Shown: positions 35,401-40,517 of the stretch, one piece after another
Position numbering within the stretch: the first letter of the stretch is position 1
Layout of the letters: the number at the start of each line of letters is the position of its first letter
Source: an uncultured Clostridia bacterium
Lineage (GTDB): Bacteria; Bacillota; Clostridia; Christensenellales; Borkfalkiaceae
Reading direction: 5' to 3'
Length of the DNA: 40,517 nt
NCBI GenBank assembly: GCA_947176485.1
Contig: CAMWQS010000002.1
Location: 1-40,517, forward strand
Made by a program: the position numbers and the translations under genes
The notes under the pieces: generated by a model
What the model was told of the DNA's origin: nothing
Seen by the model: only the letters and a program-made list of their open reading frames with translations
Database searches by the model: none

Positions 35401-38400
35401 AAATCAAGCCCGTTGAAATCACGGTTGCTTTAAACGACCGCGTAGTAACCTACGGCAACGAGCTTTATCCCTACGAGCTGAACAATTACGACTTGAATAA
35501 TTCAAGCGGGCTCGTCAAGGACGAACAGCTTCAAGTCGCGGTTAAGTACGAGGACGGGAACGGCAAAGCCGTTGACCCCGTGGACGTGGGCGAGTACACG
35601 GTAGTACTTGACTTATCGGGCTGCTACGTTGAAACGGCTTACGGCGAAAACGGCATCGGCAACTACACGATACTCAACGCCGAAAGCGTTACGGCTCAGC
35701 TTACGATTATCCCCAGGGAAATCACGGTAGAGCTTGACCCGATGACGAAGCAGTACGGCGAAGCGTTCAACGGCTCCGACGCGGGCTATCAATTAGTCAG
35801 CGGCGAGATTGTAAACGACGACGATATAAAGGTATCCGTCTATTGCCCCGACGGCGATATCGACGAAAGAACGGCAGTCGGCGAGTATACGCTTGCTATC
35901 GAGCACTGTACGGTTAACGGCGTTTACAATATAACTATAAACGACACGCCTAATCTTATCCACGCATGGAACTACGATATAACCTATATAGAAAGTAAGC
36001 TCACCGTTACAAAACGCGATATAGTGGCGGTTGCGGCAAGCGCGGAAAAAGAAGGCTATTACGACGGCACTGAATTTTCTTGCACCGAATACGCGGGCGC
36101 GTACAGCGAAGATTACGAGTACGGCGTAATGCCTTGGGACGATATCGCGGACGTTCTCGTATACGTTGAAGGTACGGCAAATTCCGTAATCAACGCGGGC
36201 GACTGGGACAACGAAGCGCAGTTTGAAAGCGCGTCTACAAACTATAACGTAGTCAGAACGGACGTCGGTACGCTTACGATTAAGCAAAGACCCGTCACGA
36301 TTACTTTGTTAGAGATAAGCGACCAAACCTACGGCACCCGCCTTACCTACCCCGACGGAACGGAAGAACCCAACTACGGCTATACGGAAGGTTCGTTGGA
36401 AGTGGTAGAGGGCGAAAAGCTTATTATTGCAGTTACCTTCTACGGCTCCGACGGCGAAGAGGCAGACCCCAAAAACGCTGACGATTACATTTACTCCTTC
36501 TATTTGTACGGCAGCGAAGTTCAAGACAGTATCGGCGGCGCGGGTATAGATAACTACGCTATAACCTGCACGGACGAGATAGGCGCAACCGTAAGCAAGC
36601 TCGAGGTTTCCTTGACCCTTCAAGCTTGGACTTCTACCCACTACGACGGAGAGGAGCACGGATACGACGGCGGAATTGACTACGACTTCCCGTACTACGA
36701 AACGATGGAGCTGGGAGTTGATTACTACTCGGTAGTAGGCGACGGGGAAACGCTTATGGACGGCAAGCCGAGGAACGCGGGCGACTACGTTGCTAAGTAT
36801 AACGAGTCGAAGTCCACTATAGGCGGCATCGCACCTGACGTAAACTACGTAATAAATATTAGCCCCGACGGCGGTATTCCCTTTACTATTATTCCTTTAG
36901 ATATTACAATATCTATGGACACGGAAGAATACACGTACGACGGCACGGTTTACGACTATAAAGATTACAACGACAATTTCAGCGTATCCGAAAGGGTAAC
37001 GGGTGAAACGATAGTTCCCGCCGTAAATTATTACGAAGACGCGGAATTCTCAACCCCCGCAACCCCCAAGAACGCGGGCACCTATTACGTCAAGTTCGTA
37101 TCGTTCACCGTTACGGGCACAAACGACGTAGTTGAAAACTACAACTTATTGAACCCCGAAGAGTGGTGCAAGCTCGTAATCAACCGCAGAGAAATTCAAA
37201 TTCAAGCAGTGCTTAACGGCAACGATTTCTTCTCTATCGAGCGTTACGACGATTTGCCCGAAGAAGGCTTTGAAGACTTCACCTTCGTTGAAGAAGATTT
37301 GGCTAATCTTACGCCCGTATATTCCTACGGCTACTTGGGCGTGGACGGAACCTCCGAGCCCCAAGAGGTTGCAAAGGAGGACGTAAACCAGACCAGAGGT
37401 ACTTACGAATTATACGTAGACTTTACCGAAACGGAAGAGGACGGCAACGTACTCGGCAATTACTTAATCACAGAAAACCTGCCCGCCACGCTTGAAGTAA
37501 CCGCAAGAAGGGTTACCGTAGAGGCGGTGTATAACGGAGAGGAACGCCAATACAACGGCGAAGCACTTGAAGCAACCGATTTCAGCTTCAATCACTGGCA
37601 CGGCGATAACAAGAGCGAGTTAGGCTTCTACGACGACTTCGAGGCAGAGTACGAGCTACTGTTTACCAAGGACGGAGAAGAATCTAACGACCTTCCTGTC
37701 AACGCGGGAACCTATTCCGTAAAGATTAGGGTTACCAACGCCGACGAATCGGTATACTTAGTTTCCGATTCCCAAACGGAGGTTACGGTAACTATTTCGA
37801 AGCGCGTGCTCGTTGCTACGGCACACTACGACGCAAGCGAGTTTGAAGGTATCACCTACAACTACGGTTTGTTACCTACTTCGGTTACCGTTACCGACAC
37901 CGACGAAAACGGTGATATAGGTATCCTCGATAAAGACGTCGAAAAAGGCGTTAAGATTGACTTCGTCTTCTACAACGACAAGCTGAGAAAGGAAGTCGTG
38001 TACAACTACGCAGGCGTTGACGAGATAAGGTTTAAGATTGCAGGCGACAAAGACAAAAACTATCAGCTTTCAACCGCAAGCTCGGGCGAAACCTTCACCG
38101 TAAGCCCGGCAAAAATTTACGTAACCCCCGTGGGTCAAACTGCGGACTACGACGAAGTAGGCAAAGTACTTTCACTTGGCGCATTCGACTACTTACTTTG
38201 GGACGAAAACGGAAACGCAATCGAGGAGCTTTACGGCAGCGATACGCTCAGGATAACCCAATCCAGCGGCGAGAACAAAAATCAACGCTATATTGACGTA
38301 GGTATCAGAGGAGTAGAGATTAAGCAAGGCAACCTTGAAGTAACCCACTGCTACGATATTCACTATTCATACGAGGAGGGCAGCCCCCTTCCTGCAAGTG

Positions 38401-39038
38401 CGTTCAAGGCAAGGCTTGCGTTCAATCCCGTGGTAATCAAGTACGAGCAAACTTCGCTCAACTCGGGCAACCCCTTGATGCTTCCTTACCTCGGCAAAGC
38501 GTACGATTTAAGCGTTTACGGCGTAACCAAGAGCAACGCGGGAGATTTCATCAATATAATTGACGGACCCTTCGTCGGCGACTGCACGCTCAGGTACACG
38601 CTCGTTACGGTGGCAGAAGCACGCGAATACGAGAAGTGGATTCAAATCGTAGTATTCGACAGCTACGGAACCAACGTAACCGCACTGTACAGCTTCCAGC
38701 TTCAGAACGCTGACCAATCTAAGATAGTCGTTTACGGCGATTATCTGGACTTCAACCTCGACGCAGGCTGCGATTTCAGCGATGTTACCGAGTCCACGCT
38801 TTACAAGGGCTACTACGTGCTGAACAGCGGCTACACCATCACGGGCTTTACGGACGAAAATCATAAGTACGAAGTCCTCTTAAAGGACGGCGTATTGAGG
38901 GTTATTGTCTTTACCGAGGCGGACGGCGTGCGCACCAACGCAAGCAAAACCTACTCGTTAAGGGTTCCCGACGAGCTTAAAGGTAGCGTAAAGCTTACCA
39001 CTATATCACAAATACTTGCTTCAACTACAATAAACTAA
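26445..39038 (+). CDS. Giant MBG-repeat surface protein, 4197 aa
   Basis: A basic N-terminal segment (KNRIEKLAKFKNFVVKYK) precedes one membrane segment (about 28-48), giving an N-in, C-out anchor. The rest is about 40 consecutive MBG-type repeats of roughly 90-110 residues, recognised by the recurring pattern GTLTITxRxITVxL...YGE/YDG and PDAGTY-type strands. The reading frame is open for 12.6 kb. The C-terminal 250 residues are more divergent (ending LTTISQILASTTIN) and might be a tip domain. There is no LPXTG, SLH or choline-binding motif. Repeats around residues 950-1160 are close relatives, showing recent duplication. The ribosome binding site is weak (AAGG). It is probably a very long extracellular fibre for adhesion or contact, fixed to the membrane next to the AAA complex. 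Confidence 0.85.
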   Translation: MAFVSYDSYKNRIEKLAKFKNFVVKYKFLIMGVLAVILGGASALMATKGMITTDITLSADTYTYGDSYTPTVGTAFLSDVGYEYSVQGSDEWTEQKPVKVGKYSVRAVSNKLVGKGYGTPVDFEILPKKVEFAFGDETSLTYGNKPQRYNVDGLVLSDKIDVNGAAFAYDYHDEADDVSDWTVDVTVAAGSVKIVDKNGNDSSDCYIYETAEKTFALTKRNLPVRLQSSNDIYRGAEISYAGELMSPNLAEGDSIAFETEITQNGSPAKLLDAGTYGVSIKENSIKITKGGSDVTKRYDIGAPQNGTFTVRQRPLTITTQDGNKVYDGKALSNEGATPDNLVTGHKLSPIGVAPSITDVGKIPNAQTFDILDANGVEVSHNYDYQNNYKYGYLTVTPRPLTITTEGGEWEYDGKAHPVTEYNAIGLADGQVLVVNSYASQTAINVDDSGKNSVEYSIAWQSGGDVSRDNYAVTENYGDIKITPIPLRVFTDNGSKPYDGTPLSVETYTVFYAGTHLSGTGSMSLDLTPVGSIPRIINVGTKENAINFAVPNNNYYVKETVNGTLQITQAEITITLDNASCDYGDTLPAPNITISGSGIVGGELFGGDTLTPAFKYLKDGATPASYEAGKTYDISLDTLNSKFTYGNDEPVTQPNYKITSNTSTLTVGTRAITVYLNDTTVTYGNALIYNLGNEEVEGVVGGQTVQVNSSQVVFDISSTMPDAGTYPGKISCPTTAIKISNGTTDVTSNYEVTVEVSTLYISQRPITVHAKDILGVIYGVTPQYEVEVGNYKSITEDGLASGETLTVNNVSYLTTNGIPVDPSDNPDVGTYKIKPSSVSITKSNGDDSLKNYDITPADDGVFTIVERPITIQSATDLDLIYDGTAQYRTGKEVTSELNVLGGHRIEVTKYTTVTDVSEGTVTNELKYAIKDSFNNVVTTNYAITDNFGTLKVNPRPITIQLNNYTAVYGESYAYATGAGNYENTPDLVNGETLEVTKVAYEFGFVVTPNVRDTAYWVRGDTFKVTKANGVPSTGNYKVEWVDGSLEITKRHIEVTLKSDSAIYGNGYAYATAYAGNYAKTKLLDLETGNALVSGEQLKITAVTYEYGTEQYPEVKKDGGGYWIRQDGYEITKGSVDGKGNYEIEWVDGTLTITQRGIYVTLNDIATVKYGEEVKYPEGYKSEMGVLDIHTVTVGATADDMSFNPAGADATFAYPDAGSYTFTCDESYISISDASGKDAKHNYTVNVVKGSLEIEKREITVKPTSYSVVYGENFNYSTNANPNYEKITEGSLANFGGETETLYIFVDLLEFDGFVKKDVGKYTFTPNRYTVTKVDGTTDSSNNYTVVFEEGTLTITPKVIPVELEEVPFVYGEDGHTKKSYAELYAEKITEVTITPAETLKLTFSFTKNGTPADPKDAGDYGVKITNGKTNNYEVVSNDTGKLTISKRQIHPVPYFKTAEYGTTEFIYPSVAANGSTNYDEQFKEFYYNLPAYNEKIEISVSYDISEEVPSVGFYNAICDGVKVYVDGVTGGAIVASGSDGLFETKNYTIFIDEDNFAEKLEITHRKIKVTLNSMPNAVYGDEIAYNAGGETADNLVNGHELTVDPNGIEFDPIGNAIYPNAGRYTITSNENFIKILSGGDEVTTNYEVTEVINGTLTINARKITLTLEDMGEIVYGTKTPVPTITGTVNGDTVTNDEFIYSNITTPTMSSYFESDWLNGGENRYLTVGTYRVSINLKNVRVYTFEYANGAPADTKNYDVQAVQYANLIVKQRPITVELQPFTRVYGQNNSDTLIWQKNGTSTGLSYISDMDINDLISIDNLAAGEGVYSLSLAVYAEGTEDGVVCKNAVKYSVGLSTLVFHYENESSQYTENYEYTLPATVIFEITPKDLTVNLGNLTSAYGEDPFKDYLGKTTTEGLAFGEMLRIYSIFAEKDGVAVDAQYSDVGSYDLNANAKDTYIYPTATSALPIYEGYKNYDITFEGTLKINKRKITVQLYDNEVYYGEDYDYLNIREGAYVGVDGGLATCGEQTETLEITLVDYGFEADVFPNASRLTYPVTNFDCIITKVDGETPGTDNYDIKFTGANLTVNRRPVTITLQSVEDIIYGQDLPMPEYVIKYGEKDGLVGSDKFNPEYLWRESGSNNYYGYAYEPLKGNVGKYGIILYQAFSYFTDADGNEVDNYDIVSESSSNEVTLNITPRPLTIELKDITVEYGLFNSSSAYFTDESIYDLLEITGENKLAFKESFTLAEIQPIKDSDGNRPIMKNVGSYDVELVGLNVLRGDNGTDLIFSTHSNYEFAEDSVLTATVTINAKKIENLNLGTYSFTYGEEEEFREKFTYIAKYPYLAFDETLTLKTFYALDNGGNPISDRLDAGDYTISANQSSAVFSDEYGQTNYEVTFTGTLTVKQREITVVLNALGSVKYGKPLAYATGDGNYRNTPDLVYGEKLEVAVSWSFNGEIIETPKNAGRYDYALDEDNSKIFDEDGNEKSNGIKNYSITCTSKMAVITKYGITLTIYDEEICYGDELQGKSGVFYPIDFSGDDLPYNETVEVAQKYVKVVDGVEVGEVENPTEAGIYKIKYAAHQARNEDGTVSEYVNYSITVDTEGTLTIKPRPITVNTVGLPDVFYGEPVSYPDDLDDYCVVGGDGLVEGEHVAITSVEYYDENGNPVDGVPTATGTYFIVPTGVAIYDDNGNSVSVDNYAITYPVVPDELTTCGTIKIMPILLHLVTVDHTWEYDGKEHSDTGYTLLLIDDAGNITDKEFTLSEEEAKLVKVEESYATIKNAGSVPNEVTYDFSDTNYVIAEPIETGTLTITKREITLITPDCIYMVYDGKTHTPTEDTIVNKIEEHHYLLDYITVQDAGEYEYNTTITDILDEDFVSVKGNYKIEYEHGTLIVKPRPIGLQSDDKEFIYNGEWQYWEGYTQLADEDEADYGLVSGHEIAVTDYTTILTVMQGEVDNDLEYKITDADGNVVTDNYEIKEVNGKLKIKPVEITVALNDRVVTYGNELYPYELNNYDLNNSSGLVKDEQLQVAVKYEDGNGKAVDPVDVGEYTVVLDLSGCYVETAYGENGIGNYTILNAESVTAQLTIIPREITVELDPMTKQYGEAFNGSDAGYQLVSGEIVNDDDIKVSVYCPDGDIDERTAVGEYTLAIEHCTVNGVYNITINDTPNLIHAWNYDITYIESKLTVTKRDIVAVAASAEKEGYYDGTEFSCTEYAGAYSEDYEYGVMPWDDIADVLVYVEGTANSVINAGDWDNEAQFESASTNYNVVRTDVGTLTIKQRPVTITLLEISDQTYGTRLTYPDGTEEPNYGYTEGSLEVVEGEKLIIAVTFYGSDGEEADPKNADDYIYSFYLYGSEVQDSIGGAGIDNYAITCTDEIGATVSKLEVSLTLQAWTSTHYDGEEHGYDGGIDYDFPYYETMELGVDYYSVVGDGETLMDGKPRNAGDYVAKYNESKSTIGGIAPDVNYVINISPDGGIPFTIIPLDITISMDTEEYTYDGTVYDYKDYNDNFSVSERVTGETIVPAVNYYEDAEFSTPATPKNAGTYYVKFVSFTVTGTNDVVENYNLLNPEEWCKLVINRREIQIQAVLNGNDFFSIERYDDLPEEGFEDFTFVEEDLANLTPVYSYGYLGVDGTSEPQEVAKEDVNQTRGTYELYVDFTETEEDGNVLGNYLITENLPATLEVTARRVTVEAVYNGEERQYNGEALEATDFSFNHWHGDNKSELGFYDDFEAEYELLFTKDGEESNDLPVNAGTYSVKIRVTNADESVYLVSDSQTEVTVTISKRVLVATAHYDASEFEGITYNYGLLPTSVTVTDTDENGDIGILDKDVEKGVKIDFVFYNDKLRKEVVYNYAGVDEIRFKIAGDKDKNYQLSTASSGETFTVSPAKIYVTPVGQTADYDEVGKVLSLGAFDYLLWDENGNAIEELYGSDTLRITQSSGENKNQRYIDVGIRGVEIKQGNLEVTHCYDIHYSYEEGSPLPASAFKARLAFNPVVIKYEQTSLNSGNPLMLPYLGKAYDLSVYGVTKSNAGDFINIIDGPFVGDCTLRYTLVTVAEAREYEKWIQIVVFDSYGTNVTALYSFQLQNADQSKIVVYGDYLDFNLDAGCDFSDVTESTLYKGYYVLNSGYTITGFTDENHKYEVLLKDGVLRVIVFTEADGVRTNASKTYSLRVPDELKGSVKLTTISQILASTTIN

Positions 39039-39072
39039 CAGGCTAAAAAGCCATAATCGGAGGAAATTTATT

Positions 39073-40517
39073 ATGAACCGCGGTTTCGGATTTTATTTCG
39101 GCAACGCAATCAAATCGTCTGCAAAGACGCTTTGGCACAAAGGTAATCTAATAAAATATTTCGCTTGGGTGATAATGGAGCTTTTATCTCCGTTCACGGT
39201 AATTCTCGGCGCTATGTTTTCGCTTGCAAATATACGGCAAGCGAAGATAGCCGAGCGGGAGAATACCGTCGATATTCCCCAGTCCTTTAAGTTTGCGTGC
39301 CAAGGAAAGCCGTTCTGGACGATGCTTCTTGCAATCGTTTTGGAGGCGCTTATATTCCTTGCGGGCGTTATTCTTATATTGGTTGCCGGCGCGCTTTTGG
39401 GCGCAATAGGCTACGCAATAAGCTGGTACGTTGAAGATATCGCACCGATTTTGATGATGCTTATCTTCTTTGCACCGGCGGGAATAGTGCTTGCCGTGTA
39501 CTGCGTGATAATGCCCATACTTATGGCACCCACCGCGTACGTAATCGAAACCAACCCCGATATCGGCGCGGCTGACGCAATTTCCATTTGCTTCAACACT
39601 ATGAAAAGCCGCGGCAAGGGCACTTGCTTTTTGAATAGCTTCATTACCGCGCTTATACTGGGCGCAATCCTCGGCTTAGGCGCGGCGATAGAGGTGGTGC
39701 TTGCACTCTTCGTTGACGATATGCGCCTTGCGTTGGTTCTCGGAATACTCGTTGCAATTATATTCTTCGTGGCGTTCGCGCTCGTTGCGCCCACGTTCAC
39801 GCTTGCAAGAAAAATTGCCAACAAAAACCTTTTCGAGGATATCGTTTTAGACCCCGTAAACGCATCCAAGCACACCAGCGGCGTGAACATTAAAAAGTGC
39901 AAGGGCGTCAAGTTCGACCCCGCCGAGTACGAGAACGAGCTTGCCCTCTTGTTCGACGAAACCTACTCCGACAGAATACCCCTTCCCGAAAGCCCTTCGG
40001 CAAGAAGAAAGCGTCAGCTTGAAGAAAGGAAGGCGGCAAAGACGGCGGTAAGCGTGGACTACACCAAAACCCTTTTGGAGGACGACGCGCCTTACACCCC
40101 CGCACCCGTAAAGCCTACGGGCGACGAGGACGGCGACCTTATAACCGTCAGCGACCTTATCCGCGACGTGGATACGGAAACCCCCGCAGAAGCACCCGCG
40201 GAAGCTCCGGTTGAAGAACCCGCAGCGGTTGAGCCCGAAACGGTTGAACCCGCAGCGGAAGAAAATACCGAGACACCCGCCGAGCCCGAACCCGTTAAAG
40301 AGGAGGAGCCCGCAGCGGAAGAGGTAAAGGAAGAGCCCGCCGAGGAGCCCGCGCAAGAGGAAGCGGCGGAAGAGCCCGCAGAAGAGCCCGTTAAAAAGGC
40401 AACCAAGACTACGGCAGCCAAAACCACGGCAACCAAGTCAACTGCAACTAAGACGACCGCAGCTAAAACTACGGCGGCTAAGTCGACGGCGGCAAAGTCA
40501 ACCGCGACTAAATCAAC
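39073..40517 (+). CDS. Multi-span membrane protein with acidic linker and Lys/Thr/Ala-rich tail (3' partial)
   Basis: At least 481 residues are present and the window ends before a stop. Hydrophobic segments lie at about 29-51, 82-117, 124-150, 187-213 and 218-243. The NPDIGAADAISICFNTMKSRGKG segment resembles DUF975/YciC-like membrane proteins, but I am not sure of the family. A cytoplasmic region follows. Residues about 340-440 are rich in Pro, Glu and Ala (EEPAAEE-type repeats), and from about 441 the sequence turns into AAKTT/ATKST-type repeats like a histone-H1 or Hc1-like tail. GGAGG 9 nt before the ATG fixes the start, 34 nt after the giant gene. It is the last visible gene of the operon. 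The basic tail could bind DNA, RNA or an acidic protein partner. Confidence 0.8.
   Translation, partial: MNRGFGFYFGNAIKSSAKTLWHKGNLIKYFAWVIMELLSPFTVILGAMFSLANIRQAKIAERENTVDIPQSFKFACQGKPFWTMLLAIVLEALIFLAGVILILVAGALLGAIGYAISWYVEDIAPILMMLIFFAPAGIVLAVYCVIMPILMAPTAYVIETNPDIGAADAISICFNTMKSRGKGTCFLNSFITALILGAILGLGAAIEVVLALFVDDMRLALVLGILVAIIFFVAFALVAPTFTLARKIANKNLFEDIVLDPVNASKHTSGVNIKKCKGVKFDPAEYENELALLFDETYSDRIPLPESPSARRKRQLEERKAAKTAVSVDYTKTLLEDDAPYTPAPVKPTGDEDGDLITVSDLIRDVDTETPAEAPAEAPVEEPAAVEPETVEPAAEENTETPAEPEPVKEEEPAAEEVKEEPAEEPAQEEAAEEPAEEPVKKATKTTAAKTTATKSTATKTTAAKTTAAKSTAAKSTATKS
40385..40517 (+). repeat. Low-complexity Lys-Thr-Ala codon repeat at contig end
   Basis: Degenerate repeats of aag/aaa-act-acg-gca-gct type encode the AAKTTATKS tail. 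Its repetitive nature may explain why the assembly stops here. Confidence 0.75.

Noticed and set aside
26445..39038. CRISPR array or DNA tandem repeat in the giant gene
   Set aside because: The repeats are at protein level, about 100 residues long and diverged in DNA. There are no short identical repeats with uniform spacers.

Overview
The window looks like a metagenome-assembled contig from an uncultured Clostridia-like member of the Bacillota, probably gut-associated. That is inferred from strong sigma-A type promoters with 17-nt spacers, AGGAGG-type ribosome binding sites, LuxS, lipoprotein signal peptides and Big2/MBG surface repeats. No rRNA or species marker is present. The first 34 bases match a Nextera read-1 adapter at 30 of 33 positions and are not genomic.

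Layout. Positions 64-1618 hold an RNA methyltransferase and a RluA-type pseudouridine synthase. Positions 6054-1667 (minus strand) form a tightly coupled six-gene operon: PfkB-type sugar-phosphate kinase, phosphopantetheinyl transferase, MTA/SAH nucleosidase, LuxS, uracil-DNA glycosylase and a cofactor-independent phosphoglycerate mutase. Positions 6166-6554 encode tmRNA, with its own promoter and terminator. Next come a lipoprotein metalloprotease with a Gly-Thr repeat linker (minus) and a Big2-repeat lipoprotein (plus). They are followed by a minus-strand SDR oxidoreductase/VUT transporter pair with a candidate riboswitch leader, a zinc-ribbon membrane protein, an amidase-fold protein (minus) and a low-molecular-weight protein tyrosine phosphatase.

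The striking part is 15825-40517. One consensus promoter precedes seven co-directional genes separated by only 6-52 nt, with no visible internal terminator. In order they are: (1) an inactive-looking GH3-type domain, two membrane segments and a degenerate AAA+ domain; (2) a membrane-anchored McrB-like AAA+ ATPase; (3) a DUF2357 (McrC-related) protein with a long coiled coil; (4) a second membrane-anchored AAA+ ATPase whose last 371 residues are identical to those of the first; (5) a 744-aa MBG-repeat surface protein; (6) a 4197-aa MBG-repeat surface protein; (7) a multi-span membrane protein with an acidic linker and a histone-H1-like Lys/Thr/Ala tail, cut by the end of the window.

The reading offered here is inference. 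McrBC-derived machinery (AAA ring plus McrC-like activator) appears to have been moved to the inner face of the membrane and linked to giant N-terminally anchored extracellular fibres. The pseudo-AAA subunit of gene 1 probably joins a mixed ring with the two active subunits. I do not know of a described system with this composition. A second curiosity is a short quasi-palindromic dispersed repeat, present at least seven times in the first 15.2 kb, three of those inside coding sequences.
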